From NCBI GenBank assembly GCA_963422705.1, contig OY730443.1, forward strand, positions 2,976,001 to 3,040,000: a stretch of 64,000 nt of DNA. Direction: 5' to 3'. This DNA is from G963422705 sp963422705. GTDB lineage: Bacteria > Poribacteria > WGA-4E > WGA-3G. Below are positions 18,397 to 27,192 of this stretch, piece after piece (the stretch's first letter is position 1; each line of letters starts with the position of its first letter). A program made the position numbers and the translations under genes. The notes under the pieces were generated by a model. That model was not told the origin of the DNA. It saw nothing but the letters and a program-made list of their open reading frames with translations, and did not search any database.

Positions 18397-19167
18397 TCAA
18401 CTTGATGCTTTGTATCCATCAAACGGGGTAGGTACTGTCGTGAAATGTTGATACCTGTCTTCGCCACGCAGGAGTATCGGCTTCCAAGGACGTTTCAACG
18501 AATTCTCGTCCGCCTGCCGTACGCATGGCGGAATGTATCGAATTGTCAGTCCACAACGTCGCCGTGGCGAATGATTGGGGAGGCTGCCGTGAATTATCTG
18601 TCCGTGGTGGATGGAGATTTCCCCGGCTTTAAGCACCAATGCGACAGCAGATTTGGCTGCTTCCGTCGTGACATGTACCTCTTGATTGATGCTTAAGAGG
18701 TTCCCTGCTTGCTTTGATTTGCCGTGCGTTTGGGTACCGCCGTGATGTGTTCCGGGGAGAACCTGCATGCACCCATTCCCGGTGTCGCTATCATCGACGG
18801 CGTACCAAGCCGTCACGGCCTCGGGCGGCTCAAGTCCCCAATAGGTAACGTCTTGGTGCCACGCCACGAATTTATCCCGGGGCCCATATTTGCAGAAGAA
18901 GTGCGTGGCTAATAACATCACATCGGGGCCGATAATTGCTTCAATGACATCCACAATTTCCGGATGCGTCGCGAGTTCCCATATAAATTGATACTCAAAA
19001 TGCCAATCGACGAGGCCGATTTCGCATTTTTCTTCGCCGACTTCAGCCTCTAAGGCATTGTAATTCTCTTGATACTGTGCCGCGTCAGCTTCATCAACAA
19101 CACGGATACCGCTCAAAAATCCGTCCTTCCGATACCTATCAGCGAATCGTCCATTTGTCGCTTGCAT
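18397..19167 (-). CDS. Phytanoyl-CoA dioxygenase (PhyH) family protein
   Basis: Non-heme Fe(II)/2-oxoglutarate dioxygenase, 256 residues. The metal ligands appear as the HxD motif in AWHQDVTYW and the distal His in HHGQIIHGS; the 2-oxoglutarate-binding Arg is in RRCGLTIRYI. VLPGTHHGG is typical of the family. The ATG at 19167 has AAGGAG upstream and gives the conserved N-terminus (RFADRYRKDGFLSG); an in-frame extension to 19203 lacks this. PhyH families are greatly expanded in Poribacteria and planctomycetes and act on varied lipids and small molecules. It heads the run PhyH, oxidase, DUF4403, DUF5069. The substrate is unknown. Confidence 0.88.
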   Translation of the reverse strand: MQATNGRFADRYRKDGFLSGIRVVDEADAAQYQENYNALEAEVGEEKCEIGLVDWHFEYQFIWELATHPEIVDVIEAIIGPDVMLLATHFFCKYGPRDKFVAWHQDVTYWGLEPPEAVTAWYAVDDSDTGNGCMQVLPGTHHGGTQTHGKSKQAGNLLSINQEVHVTTEAAKSAVALVLKAGEISIHHGQIIHGSLPNHSPRRRCGLTIRYIPPCVRQADENSLKRPWKPILLRGEDRYQHFTTVPTPFDGYKASS

Positions 19168-19328
19168 ACGGTGCTCTCCTTTTCCATTTTCTAACGAATT
19201 CAAAGTTTAGCAAAAAATGCGAAATTTGTCCCTCTAAAAAAGAGAAGTCCTCCATCCGCAAACGGAGTTTACGAAGAAAGCAAACCCGCGTTTACGCCTT
19301 ACACGGAACTCACGCCATCAACAAAAAA

Positions 19329-21050
19329 TTAGTACAAAATATGTACCCGGTTCTTCCCACGAAGGGTGTCATCCGGCATAGGCAGGGGTATCTCGACGAC
19401 AGCGATGAAAGCGCCATCCGTACTGATAGCGAGGGTATCGTAGGGCAGTTGTCCTTCGAGCCGGTAAGTCTGAATATATTTCGTGAGCCCGCTGCCTTCA
19501 GCCATCAGCGCGAACACGGAAACCCCGTGAAGACTTTCATGAGGATTCTGGCGCCGCTTTGAAACCGTTAACGCGCCATAACGCCCTGTTGCATCAATGC
19601 GTAACCCTTGCGGCATATTCTCAAGCTGCCACTGCCACTGTTTTTCGCCCTTCCACGAGTAAGCAAACACCGTCAACCCATTTGGATGTGCAGTCGCCGG
19701 GCGTTGTGCCCCTTTCTGCAAGTGATACGGAATATAAGTATCCCCGGTGACGAAAATTGCGGCGTCATCCGTCGCCCCGATGGTTCCGGCTGTAGCGAGA
19801 ATGGGCACGCCGCTGACATCCAAGGGTGTAGCCAGTTGATACTGCCAGATTGGATTCGGTGTGTTCACATCAAAGATAAAGGCGCGGCCGTCATCGGTTG
19901 TTACGTTGATAAACTTGCCATTAGGTGAGATACCGACACCACGCCAAAACGTCACACCATCAAAGTAGGGCTTGAGAGGTTCAAAACTAGCGCGCCACCG
20001 CATCTTCCCCGTTTCCAGGGCAATAACGATGAGCTGCCCGTTTCCCTTGCCTTTTTCATCCATTAATAGCGCGCAGGTTTTCCCATCTGCACTGATATCA
20101 AACCATCGCATCAGCTTCCTTGATGCACCCTCGGCAGGCCATTTCCACGAAAGGGTACCCGTCTTCCCATCAAATCGGTATAACTGCGATTTTACACGGG
20201 ACACACCCCCTGATGTCCAGGAATGAACGCTGGAGACGAGTAACCCTCCATCCGGAAGTGTTAGCATCCGGGAAGGCCCCGGATATTGCACCCAGGCATA
20301 AACACTACCAGGTTCCGACGGAATAGATGTTTCAATGTCGTCAGCCGTGCGATATTTCCACAGTAACTCTTTCATGCTGATATCGTAGGCATAGATAAAC
20401 CCATCGGCGGCTTGTTCACCAATATAGAGACGATTCCCATCATCCCCAAATGACAGATGCTTGACGTATCCCTCCGAGATACGCGTCTTCCAAACCGTTT
20501 TGCCCGTGAATAGTTCAATCAGCCCGAGGTGCCCAGCATCTGTCGCAATGGCTAACAACATGTTGGGCGCCTTCGTAAGACGCCGGGCTAACGCCACCGT
20601 CGTCGGTTTCGCAGCCCTTCGCAAATTTTCCATGAGCGACAAAAGCCCATCCAACTCAACGGTTTGAACCGGATACAACACCGGTTTGAGTGGCGTCCTA
20701 ACATCTGTAACCCGCACCCCCTTATCAGTAGTGAGCCTCAGACGATAGTCTTGATTCGGTATCCACGCAAACTGAATCAGCACCCGTTTCGGGGCGAATT
20801 GGAAAAAGGATGTAGCATCATTCACAGCCCCTTTTTCGCGAATCTCTGTGATTGAGACAGTAGTGAGTTTAAGTTCATGCTGTGTTTCAATTACCACGCC
20901 TGTACGCGTCCAGACGACAGTGATGTCAGAATTTTTTGTTGCATGCTCATCTTGCTGAGCGATTCCTACAGAACTGATAAGCAAGAGCATGAATAAACCA
21001 AGCCCGGTAACCGCCCAATTTTTCCGTAAACGGATTTGATGCTCCTTCAT
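19329..21050 (-). CDS. Exported PQQ-like beta-propeller repeat protein
   Basis: 573 residues from the ATG at 21050 (AAAGGAT upstream). An in-frame extension to 21098 would translate the 25-bp palindromic repeat and is rejected. A signal peptide (WAVTGLGLFMLLLISSVGIAQ) is followed by a small beta domain and then propeller blades. The blades have repeated G-K-(T/M)-x-W motifs (FTGKTVWKTRI, KTGTLSWKWPA, ETGKMRWRASF, NTPNPIWQYQL). This is the pattern of PQQ-like/outer-membrane BamB-like propellers, which usually bind proteins rather than PQQ. It is probably periplasmic or surface-exposed. It is the last gene of the run that begins with the dockerin protein. Confidence 0.8.
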   Translation of the reverse strand: MKEHQIRLRKNWAVTGLGLFMLLLISSVGIAQQDEHATKNSDITVVWTRTGVVIETQHELKLTTVSITEIREKGAVNDATSFFQFAPKRVLIQFAWIPNQDYRLRLTTDKGVRVTDVRTPLKPVLYPVQTVELDGLLSLMENLRRAAKPTTVALARRLTKAPNMLLAIATDAGHLGLIELFTGKTVWKTRISEGYVKHLSFGDDGNRLYIGEQAADGFIYAYDISMKELLWKYRTADDIETSIPSEPGSVYAWVQYPGPSRMLTLPDGGLLVSSVHSWTSGGVSRVKSQLYRFDGKTGTLSWKWPAEGASRKLMRWFDISADGKTCALLMDEKGKGNGQLIVIALETGKMRWRASFEPLKPYFDGVTFWRGVGISPNGKFINVTTDDGRAFIFDVNTPNPIWQYQLATPLDVSGVPILATAGTIGATDDAAIFVTGDTYIPYHLQKGAQRPATAHPNGLTVFAYSWKGEKQWQWQLENMPQGLRIDATGRYGALTVSKRRQNPHESLHGVSVFALMAEGSGLTKYIQTYRLEGQLPYDTLAISTDGAFIAVVEIPLPMPDDTLRGKNRVHILY

Positions 21051-21064
21051 TTTTATAATCCTTT

Positions 21065-21114
21065 GGCAAGCATGTTGCTTGCACCCTTTGGCAAGCATGT
21101 TGCTTGCACCCTTG
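21065..21114. repeat. Two tandem copies of the AGCAAGC palindrome
   Basis: 25-bp unit repeated twice. Each unit contains the palindrome GCAAGCA-TGT-TGCTTGC followed by ACCC. It belongs to the dispersed family also seen at 24394, 27075, 29862, 45196 and 55961. Confidence 0.9.
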
Positions 21115-21126
21115 ATTTATCCCGTT

Positions 21127-23025
21127 TTAACCCGCAACCCGCCAGAGCCCTCTGCCCAATTGCGCCCCGAAAAGCACACCGATAAACGTATAGGCGAAGC
21201 CTTCAACAAAAATGCGGAGGAGGATATACCATTCTGCATAGAATAGGCGATAGAAGACGATAGACAGCTGAAAATCGACATACACAGCGAGGGCATCACC
21301 AACTCCCAATGCGATAGCCCACGCCAGTACCCCGCCCCGTTGCGCGAGCCAAAATCCCGTTTCAAGCAAGAGAACGCTCGTGATAGTATAGATAATTTCC
21401 ATCGGTGTGAAGAGCCCAAACGTGGCAGCACCGAGGAGTAACCGAACCGCGGAAACAAGCAGAATCACCCCTGAGCTGGCAATCGGTTTTCCACCCGCGC
21501 GTTCTCTCTCTTCAGGTGAACCGCCGATGTAGATGAGTAGCGCAGTCAGCAACGCATAGTACACAGTCTCGTTAATTAGGCCCGTTAGGAGGACTGAGAG
21601 CGGGCCCAGTAGGGCGCGGATTAAATTCAGGAAAAGCGTTGACGGGACAATCACACACGCAAACACCGTCGCGCCAAAAAGCGCGATGACAATTAACTGT
21701 TTCGTTGAGAACCGCGTCAAAAATCGATTGTGAAATCGGAGTCCCACGCCCAATCCGATAATGCTCACAATCACTGCCAATCCACTCACAAACCAGGCAT
21801 GCCTATTCGGAACGATAATTCGCAGTGGACGTTCCGCACGAAGCACCGTGGCACGACTTCCCCAAATCTTCACCTCAATTTCACGCTGATAATCCCCGGG
21901 CTTGGCAGAAACCGCATCCAAATAAATCGGCAACGGAATAGAACTTAGCATCCCGGGCGGAAGAGTGGCAAAGGCGACACTCCTGTCAGTGCCAGCGTTA
22001 ACCGCATCGGGCGGCGCGAGAAAAGGGACGACTTCGCCTGTTTTTGAACCACGGTTGATAGCGGAAACCACAACATGAATCGTCTCCGCCCCATGATTAC
22101 GGAGTTGCACAGTTTGGTACGCCGCGGGCTCATACGCATCCGTTACCGGCTGCCCCCAGCGCCCCAGGAACGGACGCGCATAATAGAGCGTATCCGCTCG
22201 CCGACGCACATCCACAACGCCCCCAGAATCCGTTGGCATCTGAACCGATTCAATTGAAAGCAACCCCGCAATCTCTGAAACGGTTGCTGAACGCACCCGC
22301 AATTCAACCGCCTGCTCCCAGGTATCATCTCCCTCAAAGTGAACCGTACCCCGAATACTTGGAAGCGTACGATTATCCGGTACTTCATGAATTTTCAGAA
22401 CCAACTCACGATACCAAACCTCACTCCCGACAGTAAATCGCCCCGAAGTTGATAAGCAGACTTCCTCACCACGCGGCGCCGCTACCCACCCCGCCGGAAC
22501 TGAAACCACAGCAATTGCAGGCGGCAGACAGATTTGAACGCGAAAATCAGCAGTGCCATCCGTATTCCCATTTCTCACAAGCACTGTCGCAGTCATGTCA
22601 CTGTTGTGCAACAAGAGAGAAGTCCGCGGCGTCAACGAGGAACCTGTTAACGCCGCCCCATACGGAATGAAGAGCGATAAACTGCCTCGCGCATGCATAT
22701 CGGGGGAAACGACGTTTTGGGAAACGATATCGGAATTCCATAATACCGTCTCAAATCGGTACGATGCCCCTACATCCCATTCAAAATACAGCGTTTCTGA
22801 CTGTCGAGGCGGAACCGGAAAAATCAGACGTGCCACTTTGACACCAGCTGAATTGAAGGCAGTCACGCTTTTCACCGAGGCACCGAATTCTGGCGAGCGA
22901 ATTTGAAGCTTTGCACCGAGGGGGAAGAACGTAATCTCCCACACCGGAAGCGCCTCTTTTTCTCTCCGGGCGCAACTCAGAACAAGGATGAAGAAAAAGA
23001 AAAGCCACAAAACTGATTTTCCCAT
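21127..23025 (-). CDS. Lipoprotein-like protein with C-terminal polytopic membrane domain
   Basis: 632 residues from the ATG at 23025, which puts a lipobox-like LSC after a hydrophobic stretch (LWLFFFFILVLSCARRE). About 390 residues of beta-rich, probably extracytoplasmic sequence follow. From about residue 430 come six or so hydrophobic helices. They include LINETVYYALLTALLIYIGG, ITSVLLLETGFWLAQRGG and a terminal EGFAYTFIGVLFGAQLG that recalls ECF-transporter S components. I do not recognise a named family. The ECF likeness rests only on the helix pattern and the G-rich last helix. It lies 22 bases downstream of the dockerin protein gene and should be co-transcribed with it. Confidence 0.65.
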   Translation of the reverse strand: MGKSVLWLFFFFILVLSCARREKEALPVWEITFFPLGAKLQIRSPEFGASVKSVTAFNSAGVKVARLIFPVPPRQSETLYFEWDVGASYRFETVLWNSDIVSQNVVSPDMHARGSLSLFIPYGAALTGSSLTPRTSLLLHNSDMTATVLVRNGNTDGTADFRVQICLPPAIAVVSVPAGWVAAPRGEEVCLSTSGRFTVGSEVWYRELVLKIHEVPDNRTLPSIRGTVHFEGDDTWEQAVELRVRSATVSEIAGLLSIESVQMPTDSGGVVDVRRRADTLYYARPFLGRWGQPVTDAYEPAAYQTVQLRNHGAETIHVVVSAINRGSKTGEVVPFLAPPDAVNAGTDRSVAFATLPPGMLSSIPLPIYLDAVSAKPGDYQREIEVKIWGSRATVLRAERPLRIIVPNRHAWFVSGLAVIVSIIGLGVGLRFHNRFLTRFSTKQLIVIALFGATVFACVIVPSTLFLNLIRALLGPLSVLLTGLINETVYYALLTALLIYIGGSPEERERAGGKPIASSGVILLVSAVRLLLGAATFGLFTPMEIIYTITSVLLLETGFWLAQRGGVLAWAIALGVGDALAVYVDFQLSIVFYRLFYAEWYILLRIFVEGFAYTFIGVLFGAQLGRGLWRVAG

Positions 23026-23047
23026 ATCCTCATACCTGCATATCAAA

Positions 23048-24277
23048 TTAGAAGGACTTTGACACGAATACAACATCGAGAATATTAACCACACCATCCA
23101 TGTTGACATCGCCGCGTATCCCATCACCGCGCTCGCCTATATAACTGCTTAAAAGAACCACATCTGCAATGTTAACAAACCCGTCATCATTGATATCCTC
23201 CGCTCTCGGCACAATCTGGGCAATTTTCACGATAGAGGCACCGCGCCCGACGCGATAGGTTTCACGGAGTGTCTCATCCGGCCCCATCACGCGAATCACA
23301 TCCTGGCCGCCGCCACTCCAATCCGGATACGTGATATAGAGATTGCCATCCATTGCGAAATCCATACCCGAGCCGCCCCCGAAATCAACGAGCGCATCCG
23401 CTTTATCCCGAATCCATTTCTCCCTGACTAAATCATAAATCAGGAGAACGGGGTTAAACCAACCCCCTTGGATAAACAGTTTTCCCTCCGAGTTAATCGC
23501 AAAACTACCCGGTGTTAGCCGAAGCGGAACCGTTTTGCGAATCTCATCGGTAGCCGCATCAATTAGCACGAGATTGCCCGGGATGAGATTGTAATCGCCC
23601 GTTGTTTTGACGATGACAGTGTTCTCACCATCATTGAGAATCCCTACCGCGTTTGTCGGAACGCCGATGGACTTCAGGACGGTGTCTGTCTCCGTATCAA
23701 TCACTGTCACGCTACTATCGTGATAGGTGACTTTCTCCGACGCCGCATCGGACTCCCACGCCGGATTGGTAATGTACGCCTTACCGTTGAGAACGGTTAT
23801 CCCCGTCGGTTTATTGAAGCTCGACTTAATCGTTTTAACCACACTGCGATTCGTAACATCTATCACACGCACTTCGTTTACCGCATCGCACGTCACGTAC
23901 ATCCTATGACTGTCAACAAAAGCGAGTTGCTGTGGCTGTGCACCAGCACCGAGCAGGATTCTTCCCACAATCTCGCGATGTTGAAGGTTGATAATTAAGA
24001 TATTGTCGCTAAAAACGTTAGGAATATAAGCCAGATGCCCGTGAATCAGCAAGGCGCTTGGGGTATTACCTAATGGAAGAATTTCATTGTTAACCGCCCG
24101 TTTCGCATTCGATTCAGTTAAATCTATCATTGAAAGAGAAGGCGTAATGCCCAATTCGGGGAGCGTCAGCGCGTTAACAACAATCGCAAGATTTTGAACC
24201 TGCCCTAAAGCAGAACCCGAAAAAAGAATCAAAAGGATGCAATACCTTAGCCACGTACACAAAAAACTTGGTTTCAT
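23048..24277 (-). CDS. Exported beta-propeller protein with C-terminal dockerin
   Basis: 409 residues from the ATG at 24277 (GGAG six bases upstream). A signal peptide (LRYCILLILFSGSALGQ) is followed by YVTN/NHL-type beta-propeller blades (HLAYIPNVFSDNILIINL, RMYVTCDAVNEVRVIDV, KAYITNP). The C-terminal 55 residues hold two EF-hand-like repeats, DINDDGFVNIADVVLLSSY and DVNMDGVVNILDVVFVSKSF, which form a type I dockerin. Dockerins bind cohesins in the presence of calcium. Such tails are frequent on secreted Poribacteria proteins even without classical cellulosomes. No cohesin is visible in this window. Confidence 0.85.
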   Translation of the reverse strand: MKPSFLCTWLRYCILLILFSGSALGQVQNLAIVVNALTLPELGITPSLSMIDLTESNAKRAVNNEILPLGNTPSALLIHGHLAYIPNVFSDNILIINLQHREIVGRILLGAGAQPQQLAFVDSHRMYVTCDAVNEVRVIDVTNRSVVKTIKSSFNKPTGITVLNGKAYITNPAWESDAASEKVTYHDSSVTVIDTETDTVLKSIGVPTNAVGILNDGENTVIVKTTGDYNLIPGNLVLIDAATDEIRKTVPLRLTPGSFAINSEGKLFIQGGWFNPVLLIYDLVREKWIRDKADALVDFGGGSGMDFAMDGNLYITYPDWSGGGQDVIRVMGPDETLRETYRVGRGASIVKIAQIVPRAEDINDDGFVNIADVVLLSSYIGERGDGIRGDVNMDGVVNILDVVFVSKSF

Positions 24278-24393
24278 CAAGAACTCCGTCATCAAAAAAT
24301 CCCTGCTTTCGTGAGAGAAAACAGGGCAACGTGGAGGCACGTACGCTCGTGAAACGCAAAACTGTTCACAGAAATAGGACGCGCTGTTCTACT

Positions 24394-24414
24394 AACAAGC
24401 AACATGCTTGCTAC
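24394..24414. repeat. AGCAAGC palindrome copy
   Basis: Reads AACAAGCAACATGCTTGCT followed by ACC. One member of the dispersed palindrome family, here upstream of the dockerin gene. Confidence 0.7.
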
Positions 24415-24864
24415 CTTTGCTCTCCCGCGAAAGCAATTGTGTGAACACGGCCCAGGCAGTTCTCCTGACTTCCGATTTTTTCCGCTTCCCCTTCCCATCA
24501 AATTGACAGTGGCTTTTGAAGCAGATACTTTACCCGTTGGCAAAAATCGTTCACAGTGGCGGGGCCGTGGCGGATTCTCACCGCGCTTCCCTATTCTCCG
24601 TAAAACGGCACCTGAACCGTCATGTATTCAATTGTTATTAGGAGAGATTATATCAGATGCCCCCGCATCTTTCAAGTCTTTCTGTGCTTTCTATAACGGA
24701 ATTTCCCTTTCGAACGTTTTGAGGATTTTCGGAGGACGTCGTGAGCGCCACGAGAACCAGAAAACTCGTATGTTCTCTCTAAAGACTTAAATTTCAGAAT
24801 ACCGCCCCCGAATGGCGCTTTAAAAATTCAACATGGGCTAATTCTTAATATTCGTTGAAAAAAC
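24415..24864. other. Long intergenic stretch, divergent region
   Basis: About 450 bases between the divergent dockerin gene and the his/trp attenuator promoter. A plus-strand frame of 128 codons crosses it (24404-24790), but it has no recognisable domain or ribosome-binding site and begins in the palindrome, so it was not called. Nothing else was recognised. Confidence 0.5.
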
Positions 24865-24893
24865 TTGACATGCTCCGCAAAATAGGGTATCAT
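24865..24893 (+). promoter_or_regulatory. Promoter of the hisI-trpE-trpG attenuator transcript
   Basis: TTGACA (24865-24870), a 17-bp spacer and TATCAT (24888-24893). Predicted transcription start near 24900, about 44 nt before the leader peptide ATG. Confidence 0.82.
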
Positions 24894-24943
24894 AATTAAG
24901 AGTTGTGGTATGAACTCAAAATAGAAGCAGAGAAACAAAAAAC

Positions 24944-25021
24944 ATGACACTTTCAGATTTACACCTCAGTTTGAATCGCATGAATCACACGTGGCATTGG
25001 TGGCGTTTCCAATTCCGATGA
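24944..25021 (+). CDS. trpL: His/Trp leader peptide of the attenuator
   Basis: A 25-codon reading frame just downstream of a good promoter, ending at a TGA in 25019-25021. Near its end it reads NHTWHWW: three Trp codons (24992, 24998, 25001) interleaved with His, plus another His earlier (HLSL). Such Trp and His runs are expected by chance very rarely. The position is right for ribosome stalling to control the downstream hairpins. Classical trpL peptides carry Trp pairs and hisL peptides carry His runs; this one mixes both ahead of hisI and trpE. No strong Shine-Dalgarno is seen (AGAGAAACAAAAAAC precedes it). Confidence 0.8.
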   Translation: MTLSDLHLSLNRMNHTWHWWRFQFR

Positions 25022-25116
25022 GCGGCGTGTGCGCGACAACGAAAGTGATAGTGATTTTCAACATTTTTTTACGCCTTATGCACACGAAGCCCCGTGGCAT
25101 AAGGTTTTTTGTTTTT
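24986..25116 (+). promoter_or_regulatory. Transcription attenuator (regions 1-4) before hisI-trpEG
   Basis: Region 1 CACACG (24986-24991) can pair with region 2 CGTGTG(C) (25026-25032). Region 2 CGTGTGC can instead pair with region 3 GCACACG (25080-25086) to form the antiterminator. The region 3:4 terminator is CCTTATGC (25074-25081) with GCATAAGG (25097-25104), extended inside by CACG/CGTG, followed by TTTTTTGTTTTT. A ribosome stalled on the Trp/His codons leaves region 2 free, giving antitermination. A ribosome reaching the stop at 25021 covers region 2, giving termination. Confidence 0.88.
25074..25116 (+). terminator. Attenuator terminator hairpin
   Basis: 8-bp outer stem CCTTATGC/GCATAAGG plus inner CACG/CGTG, then a T-rich tract (25105-25116) ending 17 bases before the hisI start codon. 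Confidence 0.9.
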
Positions 25117-25133
25117 AACAGAGGAGAGCCTGC

Positions 25134-25508
25134 ATGAAAATTTTATCAGAAATTAAATTTGACCGGGATGGGTTAGTCACCGCTGTCATTCAGGATGAGA
25201 CTAACCATGAAGTCCTAATGGTTGCTTATATGAATACAGAGGCGCTACAACAGACGATAAGCACCCGACGTGTCTGCTTCTGGAGCCGCTCCCGCCAGAA
25301 ACTCTGGATTAAGGGCGAGACGTCAGGGCACACCCAGACAGTCAAAGCCATCGCCGTTGACTGTGATGGCGACGCCCTACTCATAAAAGTTGAGCAGAAA
25401 GTCGCAGCATGTCATACAGGCTATCGCTCATGCTTCTTTCGGGAAGTCACCACCGGTGGCGAATCCACCCGGATTATCGGAGAAAAAATTTTTGAGTCAG
25501 AATATTAG
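25134..25508 (+). CDS. hisI: Phosphoribosyl-AMP cyclohydrolase
   Basis: Third step of histidine biosynthesis: it opens the adenine ring of PR-AMP. It is the stand-alone HisI form of 124 residues, without the HisE domain. Conserved motifs are present: FWSRSRQKLWIKGETSGH, the metal-binding DCDGD, ACHTGYRSCFFR, and the cysteines used for zinc. It starts after GAGGAGA. It is the first gene behind the attenuator and lies 84 bases before trpE. A his gene leading a trp operon makes metabolic sense through shared PRPP use. No other his gene is in the window. Confidence 0.96.
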   Translation: MKILSEIKFDRDGLVTAVIQDETNHEVLMVAYMNTEALQQTISTRRVCFWSRSRQKLWIKGETSGHTQTVKAIAVDCDGDALLIKVEQKVAACHTGYRSCFFREVTTGGESTRIIGEKIFESEY

Positions 25509-25592
25509 CCGGTGTGCACCGGGTCGAAGCGGATTGCCATGAAACTCACTCCGGGTATGACGACATCGGAAGCACCGGTAAAGGAAACATTC

Positions 25593-27077
25593 ATGTATTA
25601 CCCATCCTTTGAAGAATTTTGCGAAAAAGCGAAAGAAGGAAACACTGTCCCTGTCTATCGTACTATTCTCGCCGATATGGAGACACCGGTGTCCGCTTTT
25701 TACAAATTGATGCCGAATCCTTTTGCCTTCCTCTTAGAGAGCGTTGAAGGCGGCGAAACTGTCGCACGCTACTCCTTTTTGGGGAGCCAGCCGTCCGTGC
25801 TTTTTCACAGCAAGGGGAATCAAGTCACGATAGAGTACCTCTCAAAAAGCAAAACCGTCTCACAGACACACTCAGAACCGTTACAGGCACTTGAAACGCT
25901 CATGCAGCAATACCAACCCGTTGAAGTTGACGGGTTACCGCCCTTTCATGGGGGCGCCGTCGGTTATATGAGTTATGATATGGTACGCTTTGTTGAAGAA
26001 CTCCCTGACGATACCGTTGATGAACTACAAATTCCCGAGTGTTTCTTTATCATCGCAGAAACCCTTCTTGTGTTTGACCACGTCAATCATCAAATTAAGG
26101 TTGTCGCGAATGCATACATTGATGAAGATGTCGACGCAGCCTATGCCGATGCGATACAACGAATTGATGCAATCATTGAAAAACTGAATACACGCACGAT
26201 ATCAGGCACAACCGGTGCGCGGCCGGCGGAGGGCATCTCGAAAACGGTAAACTCCAATTTTACGAAGGCGGCTTATGAGGCGGTAGTGAATCGCGCCAAG
26301 GAATATATCGCCGCAGGTGACATCATCCAGGTTGTTCCCTCACAGCGATTGAGTCGCCCGGTAACCGTAGAACCGTTTGATATTTATCGGGCATTGCGCA
26401 TGGTAAACCCCTCTCCATATATGTATTATCTCAAATTTGATAGTTTCGACATCGTCGGCGCATCGCCGGAGATGATGGTGCGTGTAGAAGATGGACTTGT
26501 CCAAACGCGCCCGATTGCGGGCACACTTCCACGCGGCAACACGCCGCAAGAAGATAAAGCACTCGAAAAGGAACTTATCAGTGACGCCAAGGAACGCGCC
26601 GAGCATGTTATGCTTGTCGACTTGGGGAGAAATGACCTTGGTAGAGTTTGCCAATACAACACCGTCGAGGTTACGGATTTGATGATAATCGAACGTTTCT
26701 CACACGTAATGCACATCGTCTCCCACGTAATCGGGCAGCTGCGCGCGGAATTCTCCGCGTTTGATGTCATCCGGGCATGCCTCCCCGCGGGCACACTCTC
26801 CGGCGCGCCGAAGATACGTGCTATGGAAATTATCGATGAACTTGAACCGACGCGCCGAGGCCCCTACGGCGGGGCCGTCGGATACTTCAGTTTCTCCGGA
26901 AGCGCCGACACCGCCATCACTATCCGCACCGCGATTATCAAAGATGGCGTCGCTTACGTGCAGGCAGGAGGTGGGGTTGTCGCCGACTCCGTTCCAGAAA
27001 CCGAGTATTATGAAACGATGAACAAAGCGCGCGCACTGCTACGCGCAATTGATATCGCTGAACAAGGGTTCCTATAG
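25593..27077 (+). CDS. trpE: Anthranilate synthase component I
   Basis: Converts chorismate to anthranilate with ammonia from TrpG; first committed step of tryptophan synthesis. From the ATG at 25593 (AAAGGAA upstream, and the usual MYYPSFEEF start) it is 494 residues. In-frame codons upstream to 25512 lack a ribosome-binding site. The tryptophan feedback site motif LLES (FAFLLESVEGG) is present, so the enzyme is probably inhibited by Trp. The chorismate-binding core is clear: FQVVPSQR-like IIQVVPSQRLS, SPEMMVR, RPIAGT.PRG, KERAEHVMLVDLGRNDLGR, LPAGTLSGAPKIRAMEIIDELE, and RGPYGGAVGYFSF. The stop codon TAG is the first triplet of a palindromic repeat (27075). Confidence 0.95.
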   Translation: MYYPSFEEFCEKAKEGNTVPVYRTILADMETPVSAFYKLMPNPFAFLLESVEGGETVARYSFLGSQPSVLFHSKGNQVTIEYLSKSKTVSQTHSEPLQALETLMQQYQPVEVDGLPPFHGGAVGYMSYDMVRFVEELPDDTVDELQIPECFFIIAETLLVFDHVNHQIKVVANAYIDEDVDAAYADAIQRIDAIIEKLNTRTISGTTGARPAEGISKTVNSNFTKAAYEAVVNRAKEYIAAGDIIQVVPSQRLSRPVTVEPFDIYRALRMVNPSPYMYYLKFDSFDIVGASPEMMVRVEDGLVQTRPIAGTLPRGNTPQEDKALEKELISDAKERAEHVMLVDLGRNDLGRVCQYNTVEVTDLMIIERFSHVMHIVSHVIGQLRAEFSAFDVIRACLPAGTLSGAPKIRAMEIIDELEPTRRGPYGGAVGYFSFSGSADTAITIRTAIIKDGVAYVQAGGGVVADSVPETEYYETMNKARALLRAIDIAEQGFL

Positions 27078-27120
27078 CAACCATGTTGCTTGCACCCTAA
27101 AAAACTTGCGGCTTGCTACC
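27075..27120. repeat. AGCAAGC palindromes, one full and one half copy
   Basis: TAGCAACCATGTTGCTTGC (starting at the trpE stop codon) and ACTTGCGGCTTGCTACC (27104-27120). The repeat supplies the stop codon of trpE and fills much of the 115-bp trpE-trpG spacer. Confidence 0.85.
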
Positions 27121-27192
27121 ATAAATGGAGAGAAAATTCACCCGTGGCCGCGCAGTGATAAGAAATCGCTCCTACGCACGGAGGAACATAAA

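Noticed and set aside
21051..21098. N-terminal extension of the PQQ-like protein
   Set aside because: The extra residues are a translation of the 25-bp repeat and would bury the signal peptide.
24404..24790. Plus-strand frame of 128 codons before the attenuator
   Set aside because: Begins inside a palindromic repeat, has no ribosome-binding site or recognisable domain, and stops just before the promoter.
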